Assembly: GCA_021018995.1 (NCBI GenBank)
Contig: CM037590.1
Span: 66,931,597 to 66,995,596 of the forward strand
DNA from: Chloranthus sessilifolius
Lineage: Eukaryota > Streptophyta > Magnoliopsida > Chloranthales > Chloranthaceae
Reading direction: 5' to 3'
DNA: 64,000 bases
Positions 53,007 to 64,000 of the stretch are shown here, in pieces (positions within the stretch are counted from its first letter, which is position 1; every line of letters begins with the position of its first letter). The notes beneath the pieces are model-generated. The model made no database searches, was not told the DNA's origin, and worked only from the letters and a program-made list of their open reading frames with translations. The translations under genes and the position numbers were made by a program.

Positions 53007-54574
53007 AGTGAAAAATGTGAAGAAAAAAGAAAGGACTATTTTTTGGTGTATGTCTATATATATATAGGGATTTTTGGTCCAGATGTACCTGATTTGCTTC
53101 TCCTCCTCTTATTACCTTTTGGTGTCTTCTTTTTTACTTTCGGTGTCGTCAGTCGTCACTAGGGCTTGGATGCTTTTTGAGCTGGCCTGGTTCTGGTTTT
53201 GAAGGTTGCTTTGCATCTGCCTATATAAAAGTAATGCTATCAGTAGTTTTGTTCCCCCCTTGCCAATTATCAAGGGGGGAAAATATTTCAGACTGGGGTC
53301 TGGTGATAAAAGATGGATATAAGTTTTTTTCTTTTTCTCTTTTTTATGACTTTCTCACCTTTTTTTTTTCTCTTTTTTCTCTTCTTTTTTTTAAAAATAA
53401 TAAATAGTGCAACAGGGAAAGCAAATGACAATAAAAATAAAAAAAATGCCCCAGCGTAGAAGTGTGGTTGAGTTTGCAGTACGGTATTTTGATAGTGCTC
53501 TCTGAGCGGTATCTTCATCATTCTTCATCTTTTTCGTGGGCGGGTCAGCGTTTTTGATATAATTTTTCTTCTTTAAAAAAAAAAGCCCCAGCGTATGGAT
53601 GCAATGGAGCTTCCCTGGGCCTTAGATAAGCATTTTGGGTCTATAAACAGTTATGGGTATTAGGTGAATTAGTCTTGCAAAAAAGTGCATTGGTACTGTC
53701 TCCGAACCGGGGGGAGGTCCTTCGATTAATAGCGTACGGGGGTCTATCTTAGGGTATTGATCATCCTATTCCATGGTTATTCCGAAAAAGCATGATAAGT
53801 ATAATAGGTGATTGCATCAATCGTCATTCAATGGTTTTCAGTTTCATTCTTAGGAATATCCTGTGAAGTCTCAGATTTATCATCCAAAATAAAACTAGAA
53901 GGGGGAGAGGTAAGGCTTAGTGATATGGGGAATAGTTCGTAACAAACACCTTTTCAAAAGGGGTAAGTAATAATCTTCTCCTTTGTGGGGTATGGAATGC
54001 CATGATCGAGTTCTTCGTCATGTTTCGGTACCGTTAAAATCTCGCATTCTATGGCTATCAGGGGTTTATCCTCCTCCTGCCACCTTACGACGACATCTAG
54101 TAGTATGAGAATATCAAGAATGCCTCACAGCTTGCTTATACACTTCCAGTAAAATTACTATAGATGTCCTCACGGCCTGCCTATGCTTCCTTGAGTTCAT
54201 TGACTTGTTCATTCGTCGTAATGCTGTCGCTCAATATATCTATTTTTTTATGTGTACATTTCTTTTGAAAGCATCCTGTTGGTACAAGAATGATGAGTTT
54301 TGATTGAACCTAACATATTCATTTTTTTGCTTTAACGTCTCCTCCAATGGCAAGGATAGGGAATGAGAATTGAGTGTTTCTTACGCTTTTGAAAAAAGTT
54401 TTAGGTAGGTCACTAATCCTTCAATTAAATTGCTCGAGTGTAAATGGTGGGCGACAAGTCAGAGATTTTAAGGATATTATGAGGATTGAAGACATACGAC
54501 CAATGGATGGGTCGTGACGACTACGGGGACGATAAGTATAAGTATTTTAACCACAGGATGTGATGATAATAAGA
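53007..54574. other. Region between PMD gene and pol ends (B)
   Basis: Counterpart of 19932-21517, including the polypyrimidine tract at 53320-53395. No frame open in both copies. Confidence 0.45.
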
Positions 54575-55900
54575 CTAAGGATGGTATTTTCTAAGGTACA
54601 TGGCATTCCAGGGGCTAGGGAGCTCTTCCCCGTCTTGGTTCGCCAATTTGTATGCGTTTCTAGGGTATGCAGCTATTATAACGTAAGGGCCTTCCCAGTT
54701 CGGTTTCAGTTTTCCTTTTGGATGGGCATGTTTGGAAGGCATAATTTTCTTTAAGACTAGCTAGTCAATGTTAAAGGTTCGTTCAAGGACTTTCTTATCA
54801 TAGACCCTGGCCATTCTCCTCTGATATACCTGAGCGTGATCAGCTGCCCTTAAGAGTGTTTCATTGAGTCGCTCTAACTGAGTAAGTAAAGCAATTCTCC
54901 TCTCGTCTAAGGATAGCTCATCATCAGTCGGATGCATAAAGATGATACTTATATCTCATATGGTAGGACTGCCTCCATCCTATAGGTGAGGAAGTAGGGA
55001 GTTTGTCCAGTGGCCGTACGAATAGAGGTCCTATAGGCCCAGAGTGCTTTTGGTAATCGTTCGGGCCAGTCGGCTCCATTGCTTGTTTCCACAGTTCGTT
55101 TCAAGATTCGAATCAGCATCTTGTTCGTAGTTTCTGCTTGTCCATTTCCTTGAGGGTAGAACGGCGATGAGTGGCTCAAATCAATGTCGTATTTCTTACA
55201 TAACTTCTTCATCTTTTCTGCAATGAACTGCGGTCCGTTGTCGGTGATGAACATTTTGAGTACTCCAAATTGGGTAATGATATTTCAAACTATAAACCTC
55301 GTGAGCGTCGAAGCGGTGATTCTGACATAAGACTCGGCCTCTGCCCATTTGGTGTAGTATTCGGTCACTGTAAGTATGAACGCATGCTTGTGAGTATTCC
55401 CAATGGTGTCTGTAAATGGTCCAATGATGTCGAAGGCCCACATCGAAAATGGCCACTGTGAGATCATAGTGTTTAGCGCAATTGATGGAGCTTTGATAAG
55501 TGCGGCATGCTTTTGACATTATTTACAGGATTGAACGTAGAGATGATAGTCTCTAATCATTGTCGGCCAGAAGTAGCCTTGTTGTGTAACTTGATCGGCG
55601 AGTCTTTGTCTACCTGAGTGGGCACCGCAGGCGCTCTCGTATACTTCTCAGATGATGTATTGTCCTTCGGCAATCTTGACACATCGCAGTAGTACTGCTT
55701 TGGTGAAGACTTCTTTGTATAATGTTTCGCCAAGTATACAGAATCGGGCGCACCAATTTCTTATAGTCTTTCGTTCAATCTTTGTGGCAATATGGGGGAA
55801 CATGTTGATGTTTCAAGAAATTCCAGATGTCAAAATGCCATGGTTGTCTTTCGTCGGCTGGTGATTTCTCGAATCTGAACGTAGCGATTTCAGTTTCTGT
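54575..55900 (-). pseudogene. Integrase of element B, nearly complete
   Basis: The core reads MWAFDIIGPF (first Asp), YYTKWAEAE, then after a TGA stop (from an Arg codon) MFITDNGPQFIAEKMKKL with the second Asp and NGQAETTNKM with the Glu, so the D-D-E triad is present. LWAYRTSIRTATGQTPYFL and a C-terminal NWEGPYVII lead to the pol stop TAG at 54575-54577. Stops near 55280 and around 54950 inactivate it. Confidence 0.78.
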
Positions 55901-56440
55901 TTTAGCGTGATTTTCTGGAGTGATTATTTCTTTTGATTCCGTGCTGGTAGGGAGAATTAATAGTTCCCTTGTAACGATCCATGCTACTTTGTGGGCGGGT
56001 ACTGTTAATCTTTTAATGAAGAAGGTCTTGGTATTTTAGCCGATAGGTATCTGGATGACAGAGGCTAGTGTGGCTAAGGAACCTGCTAACTCATTTTCTA
56101 ATCTAGGGATGTGTGCGAAAGAGATCTTTTCAAATTTCTTTACTAAATATTGAGTAGTTTTTAGGTATGCCATTAGTCTCCTTTCCTTAGTTTTCCATTC
56201 TCCTATGACTTGTGAAATTACTAGTTTGGAATCACCGATGGTTTTTAACTGTTTAACACCTAATTGTAACATTGTCCACAATCTAGCTATAAAAGCTTCG
56301 TATTCTACTATATTATTGGTAACAAGGAAGTCTAGTTGGAAAGCCTTGGGTATCACCACTCCTTCTGGGCTTAGAAGGACTATCCCAATGCCCTTCCCTT
56401 TGTGATTTAAAGCACCGTCGAAATAGAGAGTCTATGAGGT
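55901..56440 (-). pseudogene. Second (RVT_3-type) RNase H of element B
   Basis: TLYFDGALNHKGKGIGIVLL (first Asp) comes after a TGG to TAG stop; then EYEAFIARL, IGDSKLVISQV and IPRLENELAGSLATL, where the last catalytic Asp is Gly (A keeps Asp). Uninterrupted, unlike A. Confidence 0.75.
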
Positions 56441-56960
56441 TTTATCAGGCTCTTCGTCATGAATTGTGAGTAAGTCTTCATCGGGGAAGTCTGCGTGTAT
56501 GGGTTCATCATTCAGGAGTGGAAGATCTGCGAGGTAATCTGCAATGGCTTGCCCCTTGATTGACTTCTGGGTAACGTAAGTGATATCGAACTCTTGTAAT
56601 AGCATATGCCAGCGAACAGTATTCCCTGATGTGGCAGGCTTTTCAAATATGTATTTCAGAGGATCCATTCGGGCTAGCACTAGTATCTTATGTGCTTCGA
56701 AGTAATGTCGTAATTTAGTTGAAGCCCATACCAATGTGAGGCATGTCTTCTCCATAGGGGTGTACTTTCTTTCATATTCGACCATCGTTCTACTAAGGTA
56801 GTAAATGGCCTTCTCTCTCTTGCCATCTTCTTTATATTGTCCTAAGATTACTCCCATCGCTTTATCGTTTGCCGAAAGGTATAAGATTAGGGGTCTTTTG
56901 AGAATTGGTGGCGATAGTATTGGCGGGTTAAGTAGGTATTTTTAATGTTATCAAAAGCTT
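56441..56960 (-). pseudogene. First RNase H of element B
   Basis: MGVILGQYKEDGKREKAIYY, SRTMVEYERKYTPMEKTCL, HYFEAHKILV and ARMDPLKYIFEKP are the features of the Ty3 RNase H that follows the RT. Open for 141 codons, but the join to the RT thumb (56960-57145) is full of stops. Confidence 0.75.
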
Positions 56961-57145
56961 ATTGGCATTGGTCATCCAATCTGTACTCGGTCCCTCCTTT
57001 AAGTAGTTTGTAGAAAGGATCGCATCGGTCTAAATGCTGAGAGATAAATCTCTTGATGAATTATCAAACCTTATAATTCCTTGATATTGTTGGGAGGTGA
57101 CATCTCTAAAATGGCTCTCACTTTCACAGGGTCGACTTCAATCCC

Positions 57146-57900
57146 TCAGTTGCTAACTATAAAATCAAGTAATTTTTCGGAGGTGACTCCGAAAATACAT
57201 TTCTTAGGATTCATTTTTAGTTGATATTTCTTAGCTCTCTGTAGCACTAGCCGAAGGGCTTTAGCGTGTCCTACTCGTATTTGAGACTTCACTAATATGT
57301 CATCGATATAAACTTCTACACACTTATGCATCATGTCGTAAAAAATAGCCATCATGGCGCGTTGATATGTGGCTCCTGTATTCTTGAGCCCAAAAGGCAT
57401 GACGACATAGCAGTAAGTTCCCCATGGTGTGGTGAAGAAAGTCTTCTCTTGGTCAAACTCTACTAACTTGATCTGATTATATCCAGAGAAATCATCTACG
57501 AAGGATAGCATCTCATGTCCAGCGATGTTGTCAACAAGAGTGTCAATATGTGGGAGTGGGAAGTCATCTTTTGGGCATGCTTGATTGAGGTTTCGAAAGT
57601 CAATGCAAACCCGTACCCTGTCGTCTTTCTTGGCGACAGGTACTATGTTGGTGACCCACTTGGGGTAGAGGACAACTTGGATGAATTTAGCTTTGTGTAA
57701 CTTGTCAACTTTCTCTTTGACTTGAAGGGTTGTTTGGGAGTGCATCCTGCGGAGTTTCTGCTTAACAGGTTTTGCATCGGGTTCTAAGACAAGACGATGT
57801 TCTACTAGACTTGGGTCTAAACCAAGCACATCCTCGTAGGACTATGCGAAAGAGTCGAGATGCTCCTGTATGACTTGTACAATATGTTGACGTTCTCTAG
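57146..57900 (-). CDS. Reverse transcriptase of element B, open
   Basis: A single frame of 227 codons: PVKQKLRRMHSQT, YPKWVTNIVPVAKKDDRVRV, CIDFRNLNQACPKDDFPLPH, SFVDDFSGYNQIKL (first catalytic Asp), WGTYCYVVMPFGLKN and YIDDILVKSQ (active-site pair), then KCIFGVTSEKLL. It ends at a TGA that replaces an Arg codon of A in the thumb (FIVSN|GIEVDP). All palm catalytic residues are present; this is the best preserved pol domain in the window. Confidence 0.85.
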
Positions 57901-59322
57901 GATTGAGCGTCGCACTAATCAATAGTTTCTTGGGCTTCTCATCAGTGCTAAAATCCATTCCTCCGTGGGTTCAGCGGCAGCTTGGGTCTATTCGTCAAAA
58001 CGTTTAATAACCCGTCGAAAGTCCTGAGTCTCATCAGGGCCTAATGTTCCTCCTTCATCCTCGATGACCTCTTATACTATGAAATTACTAGGCTGAGGAT
58101 TTAATTTTGCGCAAGGCAACTCTTTATCGACGCAATTTATGACGGAAAGATCTTTGGTAAAGTGAAGGTCAAGGCTATTGATTCTTCTCTCGAAGTCGTG
58201 GAGTATCTCTTCCGATATGATGACTGGCTTATTATTTAGCTTGAAGGATTTGCATCCTTGTGCGTGAGACGGGTCAGGAGTTAGAGGAGGAAAGTCCCCT
58301 CGTTGACTGCAAACTTGAGTCTGGATAAAGAGTTCCCTTTCTTTTTCAAAGTTTTCTAATTTTTTTGGGTTTTGTATTTCGAGCTTTTTAGGGTTTTCTA
58401 TATTTTCTATTTTTAAAATTTTTGATAATAAATATGGTACAGGGTCGGTGGCCTCAAAAGGCACCGGGAGAGTTGCTTCCTCTAATTGAGAGAGCGAGAC
58501 GGCTGCTGGAGCCGTTCGGGCGATCCTTCGAGGAACACAAACTTGTTGCAAATTTGGAATTTTTTTTTTGGAGTCCTCATCTAATGGGATCTTTTGAATA
58601 AGTAATGCTAATGACAAGGGTATCATAGTTCGAGTTTCCTCTACTAGGTTGATTATCTCTTTCCCAAAGAAGCTCAAGAGATAATAATCAATTGAACTAT
58701 CATCGTCGAAATTATGAGATGATTGTCCTTCTCGCGAGGGGGAATCTCTTAAAGGGTCCCCAGGGGGAGGGGGCTCTTTCTCTTAATCTTCATGATATGT
58801 TGAAATGAGCGCACATGCTTGGCAACGACGCTGGTAATGGTAAGAAATACAGGGAGATTCCCAAGGACATTCCCATCCTCCCAAGTTAGAGTCGATGATA
58901 TTATCTAATTCGCTCTCTTCATCTAATAAGGCGTGAAGTTCTAGGTTGGCTTGCACTGCCAATTCGAGTGCAGGAAGGTCTATCCAGTAGTCCTCATCAT
59001 CACTTGGTGGAGGTCGCCACTCTTCCTCGAGCGATTGCCAAAATATTTAGAGTTGTGGTGCATCTGGAGATGAAGGAGCGTCTAGTTCAAACTCCTCTTC
59101 GGACTCATGGATGCCTCATGAGTCGAACAACTGACCATTGGGTTCTCTCTCTTCTGGCGCTAATAGCGAGATTGGTGGATTACTGGTCGTGCTTATGGTT
59201 GTAGGGTCGGATCCATCCACTTTGGTTGTTGTGGGATGTGTGATCTTGCTAGCAAATTGCTCTAGTATGTGAGTACATGCTTTGCACCGGGGTTGATATG
59301 GGTGAAAGATACAAGGCGAGTC
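57901..59322 (-). pseudogene. Linker between G-patch and RT (B)
   Basis: Frame 58072-58677 carries EDSKKKIPNLQQV, IENPKKLEIQNPKKLENFEK and RRINSLDLHFTKDLSVINCVD, as in A. The rest is broken. Confidence 0.5.
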
Positions 59323-60301
59323 TCACGAGCATTCCCATCCTCCAAGACCGAGGCAAAGGCGGATGCTATATGAATTAATATTTTCTTGCAAGGTGTCATC
59401 CCCTTCCCATGGTGAACGTGAGTGTTCTTCGTCGTCACGTAAGGCCGCTATGTGAAAATCTTCATCATCTGTAGATTCCCAATCTTGTAATTGTGGTTTG
59501 ATTTTTGGAGGGTCCTTCTTTCTTCCTTCTATTAGATTTTCAGTGTCAAACAAAGGTTTGACTCCTTCGAGGGAGTTCATCGACGTCATCATTCAGGTTT
59601 GTCAAATCGTTGAATGCTTTGGATATTAGTTCAATTTTCGTCTCCTAGGGTTTGGTGAAGGATACTTCCTTCTGTTTCGGCACATCTTCTTTCTCAATAG
59701 TTCCATAGAAGTAGTCATAAAGAGACCATTTCGGTGAGGTAGGAAATAAATCGGCTGGTTGGCCGTTCGATTGGTAACCTAATCCTATGTGCCTGCATAT
59801 TTTAGTCGGGAATATAAGTCTCACACGACTTTGGTTATTCTTACTGAGTCCAGGGTGGGGGACGTATCCGAGTTGGTACATAAGATCCCACCCTTTCATC
59901 GCGGTTGGGTTGATGTCGTATAATTTAGCGAGGTCTGGGCTAACCTCCCTCCTGATCAGCTCTTGTTGTCGCTCTGGGTGAAAACCAGGAAGGGCAAGTG
60001 AGCAGACTCCTGTGACAGTTGCTTCATTAGGGATTCGTGTCCTTTGGATGTGGCCTGTGTTTAGTACAGATTCATGGGCTGTCAGAATGCTTGTCACGTA
60101 ATCGATATCCATCTCTTGAAGAGGTGCATCGGCGTATATACGGACGATGGAGTCCTCATACGAAAATTTAATGCATTGATGGTATGTGGATGCGACAGCC
60201 TTCATTGATTCTAACTATTTTCTGCCTAAAATGAGATTATATGTACTAGCGGAGTCAGCAACATGGAATGTAACATCTTTTGTCACGGGTCCAAGGCGGA
60301 C
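59323..60301 (-). pseudogene. Protease C-terminus and G-patch of element B
   Basis: After a stop in the protease the frame reopens (59645-60205): STYHQCIKFSYED, QEMDIDYV, REVSPDLAKLYDINPTAMKG, then the G-patch LMYQLGYVPHPGLSKNNQ in the same frame. This confirms that protease and G-patch were fused. A segment DWESTDDEDFHIAAL follows (59323-59592). Confidence 0.7.
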
Positions 60302-61039
60302 CTAAAGTTTAATAGTTCCTTTTACGAAACGACGTGAGCCGTCGTAGGCTATGAGCGACAAGGCTGAGGGCCTGACGTCTTGTTCTATGTATTCAAGTAT
60401 TTTCAATGTGGTGAGAGGGAAAATATTGAGTTCTGCACCCGTATCAACTAGTGCATGGGGTACAGAAAACCCTCTTATTATGACTGTAAGATGTATGGGG
60501 ATAGCGCTCCCGTGAAGTGACTCCTTAGGCATGCCTGCGTCCGCGAATGTGAGGGCGGGAGGTTGTGCCATGACAGAGGTAATTTGATGAGGCTCATCCA
60601 GGGTCGTGTCTTCATCCACTTGAGTGTCCTCGAGTGTCCTTATTAACAGTCGGTGATGATCAGGCGACTTCTTGATGAGTTCTAGTATAGATATTTGGGC
60701 TGGAATCTTTTGGAGATGTCGTAACATATCATATTCTTGCCCTGGCTCCAGTGCTATTTCTTTGCCCGGCCGATGGGCCCTAGGTGCAGGTGGCTGAGGT
60801 GGTTGTGGTGCGGGTATTGGTGGTGGGATGAAGTGCGGTGGGGGTGGCAAGTCAACTTCCCTTTCTCTCGTGTTCCCCTCGGGTAGTTGTGCATGCGTGA
60901 AATCTTTATTCCCGAAAAGGGGGAGGTGGATAGTTGGTTTCTGACTTGAGAATAGGGTAGGCCGGTTGCTGGTCGAACCTAGCGTGACTCGATGCCGGTG
61001 CATTTGTGAAGCGAGTGAAGTTAGGGGTCAGAGTGCACG
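60302..61039 (-). pseudogene. Protease N-terminus of element B
   Basis: LEPGQEYDMLRHLQKIPAQ, then VPHALVDTGAELNIFPL with the catalytic D-T-G. It ends at a CAG to TAG stop (KGTIKL|stop), where A reads on (KLQVRLGPV). Confidence 0.75.
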
Positions 61040-62160
61040 TCCGTATGGCACTACTCCAAGGTGGGAGGTATTGCGTGTGATCCTCTTCCTCTAAGAAAGT
61101 GGAGACCAACGTCTCGCATGGATTTAGGTATTCTTTTCATTCACTTTGCTCTTCATTTGATGGATACTTAGTTTCAGCTTCACTCTCTTGGTTGGGAGTC
61201 ATGTGGGTGACACTGTCTACCCGTGCGACAGTCGGAACAGCGGTTTGAAGAGCATAGTCTCCATACTCAGATCCAGAGTCGGGTGAAGAGAGTGATAACA
61301 CTGGTGATTCAGGATTTGGCGAGGTCAATGGCTCTAGTGGGGAATGATGGAGGAATGGCCTCCTGGCCCTGAAGGAATGGACTCATATTTGAGTAAACTT
61401 TGGATATAGAGGCGGGCTCAGTGGCACGATCCGTGTGATCAAGGCAGGGGGATTTAAGGAGGGAGGAGTTCTCATAAGGGTAGTAACAATGTCGGAGGGT
61501 AGGATACGAGTGATTAATGCCGAAGGCCAAAAATGTTATTGACTGGGGAGATCTACAGCAGTGACCTGGGCCGGTGTCCCTTGGTTGTGGTTGGGCATGG
61601 GGTTATTTATGATCCCTAAATTCTGTTGGGGTTGATTGTTATTAGGGTTAGGGTTCCTAAGCGCTTCCCAATCAATTTGATTCTGGTCGTTCATGTCATA
61701 CATCACGTCCCTGAGAACCCAACAGTCCTCTAGGTTGTGTCCCACGTATCGATGGAAAGAACAGTATTTACCATAGTCTAGATTTATAGGCCATGGCCTG
61801 GGCTTTTCTTGTGGGAATAATAAGAGATTATGGGTGCTAAGGAGGCAGAAGATGTGAGAAATAGTATCGGGTAAAGGGGGATAGTGTTCCTGCTTTGGCT
61901 GGTAGGGTCCCCTACCTGAGTTAAAGTTCTGAGGTGGAGGTACGCTGTTATAATTCGGCGCATGGGCTGGTCGATTCTGTGCTGCGTTTTGGGCCTGATA
62001 AGGGTATTGGTTTCTATTTTGATATTGGCCTTGGTTCTGGTTTTGGCCCTGGTTCTGGTTTGCGTACCTTTGTTGATTAGCGCTCTGATTTTGACTAGCG
62101 TATCATTATTGGGTTTGGTTCTGCCCGAAGTTGCGTGGTGGGAAGTTCCCATTATTTGAA
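61040..62160 (-). pseudogene. C-terminal Gag of element B
   Basis: FHRYVGHNLEDCWVLRDVMY (61536-61800) is the zinc-knuckle-like motif, followed by NNNQPQQNLGIINNPMPNHN and Pro-rich fragments in several frames. The Asn/Gln-rich tract at 61784-62152 is frameshifted. Confidence 0.6.
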
Positions 62161-63378
62161 TTTTGCCCTTGATTGAAAACCGTATTAACTTGTTTGGTTC
62201 CTGAAGCTTTCGTATAATTTTTTTGGTTTCGACTCATTGGAAGAGCCCACCTTTGACGTGACTATAGATAATGCAAGGTCTCCGCCCTTGATGTGTCGTG
62301 TTAGTCGGGATGCCCGAGAGTGAAGTGCAATGAAGTCGAGGGAATCGCTGATGACTAGGGCACTCCTTAGTGGTTCCTTAGTATTGTCAATGACGATGTC
62401 AATTCAATCTTTCTCTTTCATTGAAGTACCAGTTCTAGCAGCAAGCTTTCGCCATCTAGTGACGAAGTCGATGAATTCTTCATCTGGTCCTTGCTTGGCC
62501 ACCATCAGGTCACTGAGGCTAACCATCTCTTGAATCAAGTGTTTATATTGGCCTAGGAATCAACCGACTAGATCATCAGAAGTTTCTATCTTATAAAGTG
62601 GGAGCTCTGTGAAACAGTCAAGGGCTTCTCCTTCTAATGAACGTTGAAAGTAGTGAATGAGAAGTCCTTGATTATCGCATATAGGTCGGCAATCATTACA
62701 AAAGAGGGCCAAGTGATGGTTCGGATTTTCGGTGCCATTGTACTTAGTAAATTTTGACAGTTTAAATCCTATTGGTAGGTCAAATTCAATGTCTCGACAG
62801 AATTTATCGAATCCAAACTAGCAACCTGGGAATTCCCTCTTAGCCATGTATTCATCGAGCATTTTTGGGAGGTCTTTGATCTTTATGGCGTTGTCTTTGA
62901 GAGTGATGCATGAGATACCCTTGTCTGACAAACTGTCATTAAAGAACGTGTGAGTATGTTGCCTCAATGGCGTAGCGCGGGCTGACACAATGCTTGGGGT
63001 AGAAGGTGGTCTCTCTTATCATTCCTGCTCTCCTGAGAATTGTCGTGACTTAATAGTGTCATACGCCGCGGCTAATCCTTTGAGTAACTCCTCAGAGTCC
63101 TCATCTCCTCTTTGTATCCTTTGAACGCTAAGCTCTACGATTTGTTGAGTAGTAAGATTTTGTCTGATGCGGCTCTCTCTTCCGTTATGACTACTACCGG
63201 CGGGTGGAGTAGAGAAGGGATTCTCTTGTTCTCCAGCCATATTAACCTCTAGCTGTCATGGGCTAAAATCATAAAGCGGCTCTTCATATGAGGGGTTGTC
63301 ATGATAGGCCCACGATGGTGGGTCTCCTAAACTTACTCTTCGTACACCCGACATCTTGAGTCTTTGGCGAAGACTCAT
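62161..63378 (-). pseudogene. Gag (capsid part) of element B, broken
   Basis: Begins at a CAT complement at 63376-63378, in the same place as in A. The N-terminal MAGEQENPFSTPPAGS and QQIVELSVQRIQRGDED are open (63019-63240); the Gag domain downstream has stops but keeps the A residues. Confidence 0.65.
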
Positions 63379-63469
63379 GTAAAAAGAATCTAAACGATAC
63401 GACGGAAAAGAAAATAGGAAAGTAAAATAAATTTAACTATCTAAAGAAAAAGAAGGGGTTTACAAAAGT

Positions 63470-63487
63470 GTCCCATCGCGATCGCCA
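63470..63487 (-). other. Primer-binding site of element B
   Basis: In element sense TGGCGATCGCGATGGGAC, three bases from the LTR. It contains the palindrome GCGATCGC and the decamer GCGATGGGAC. Confidence 0.78.
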
Positions 63488-63490
63488 GTC

Positions 63491-64000
63491 TGTTGGTGCG
63501 CACTTTTTCTAGGTTCCTCTCGGTTCCCGTTGAATAAGTGGCTTCCAATTATGTCATGTTGGACTCTAGTAAGGCAGTGTATGTGATAAGGTGGGGATAA
63601 ATAGTAATAGGAGGAATTTCCTAGGATGATTTCTAGTTGATTTGCGATTGCCAGCTACAGATATTTATCGACGCTGCAACACGTCAATGATCACGCGTTT
63701 AAGCGGGTGTGGGTTACTTCTATACTGGATCGTCCGCCTGCGAATGTCAGCAGCAGTGTCCTCTTTTAATTAGATAGTTTCAAATTTCTTTTTAGTTCCC
63801 TTATTGTGGTTATGGTTAATTTAGATTCTCTTTTTTATTGTTAATTATGATTAGGTGAGTTTATTATGATGGGTTATTTTAGTATCCTAATGCTATCAAG
63901 AATCCAATCATTTTCAGTTTCTCGGTATTATTAGGAGTCCAATTAATATCAAAGTCCTGGTACTACTAAGAGTCCAATCAGTTCCAGTCTCCTACTGGTA
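63491..64000 (-). repeat. 5' LTR of element B, truncated by the window
   Basis: The first 510 bp (plus-strand left end) align with 40138-40660 with few differences, so the two LTRs of B are fairly similar. Confidence 0.9.

Larger units (their letters stand above)
40138..64000 (-). mobile_element. Element B: second Tat/Ogre-like element, right end outside the window
   Basis: Same order and orientation as element A but a different subfamily: the LTRs resemble each other more loosely (extra and missing segments), and gag and pol differ throughout. The 3' LTR is 40138-42569 and the 5' LTR starts at 63491. Its PMD gene, pol and gag are all interrupted by stops. A solo LTR (51211-52516) is nested in the antisense gene. 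It is an independent insertion, not a tandem duplicate of A, because its flanks and target differ. Confidence 0.88.

Noticed and set aside
448..64000. Elements A and B as one segmental duplication
   Set aside because: They differ along their whole length, have different nested insertions and different flanks; independent insertions explain the data better.
1..64000. tRNA or rRNA genes, endogenous pararetrovirus, organelle insertions
   Set aside because: No tRNA arms, rRNA motifs, viral movement or coat motifs or organelle gene sequences were recognised.

Overview
This is plant nuclear DNA built almost entirely of nested transposable elements. I see no convincing host gene, rRNA or tRNA. The evidence is LTR pairs with target-site duplications (TSDs), Ty3/gypsy gag and pol domains on the minus strand, a Ty1/copia gag fragment, a plant LINE reverse-transcriptase tail, a CACTA-type MITE, and an intron-bearing plant-mobile-domain (PMD) gene. 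I cannot name the species.

Layout. Two long related Ty3/gypsy elements lie in the same (minus) orientation. Element A spans 448-35261 with both LTRs and a near-perfect TSD (AACAT/AACAC). Element B starts at 40138 and runs off the right edge; its second LTR begins at 63491. Read on the minus strand, each has: 5' LTR, primer-binding site, gag, aspartic protease, G-patch, reverse transcriptase, RNase H, a second RNase H domain, integrase, a very long 3' region, polypurine tract, 3' LTR. Two RNase H domains, a G-patch and a huge 3' region fit the Tat (Ogre-like) lineage. Between integrase and the 3' LTR each copy carries an antisense (plus-strand) cassette: two TATA-box promoters, a conserved 42-codon ORF, a Lys/Glu-rich ORF, a roughly ten-exon PMD gene, and three copies of a short G-rich/C-rich hairpin where transcripts would end.

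Nesting. Element A is cut by a 2.5-kb solo LTR in its second RNase H (23062-25570, TSD GTAAA) and by a 7.7-kb LTR element without recognisable pol in exon 9 of its PMD gene (11432-19161, TSD CCTGC). Element B's PMD gene is cut by a 1.3-kb solo LTR in exon 10 (51211-52516, TSD AGGAC) and carries a 67-bp inverted duplication in exon 1. A sits inside an unclassified LTR-like sequence (1-447 and 35262-35622), which interrupts a minus-strand copia gag (35623-36640). That gag holds a 144-bp CACTA MITE (35941-36084). The copia LTR (36704-37716) cuts a LINE fragment (37717-38276). Element B is inserted in a second Tekay/Del-like LTR (38277-40137).

State of the genes. Every coding region of A and B is damaged. 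The best preserved are gag of A, the reverse transcriptase of B and PMD exon 4 of B. Many premature stops are CAG to TAG or CGA to TGA, as expected of decay at methylated cytosines. The most interesting material is the antisense cassette, conserved in outline in both copies, and the 3' noncoding structures (an array complementary to the primer-binding site, and a hairpin spanning the polypurine tract).
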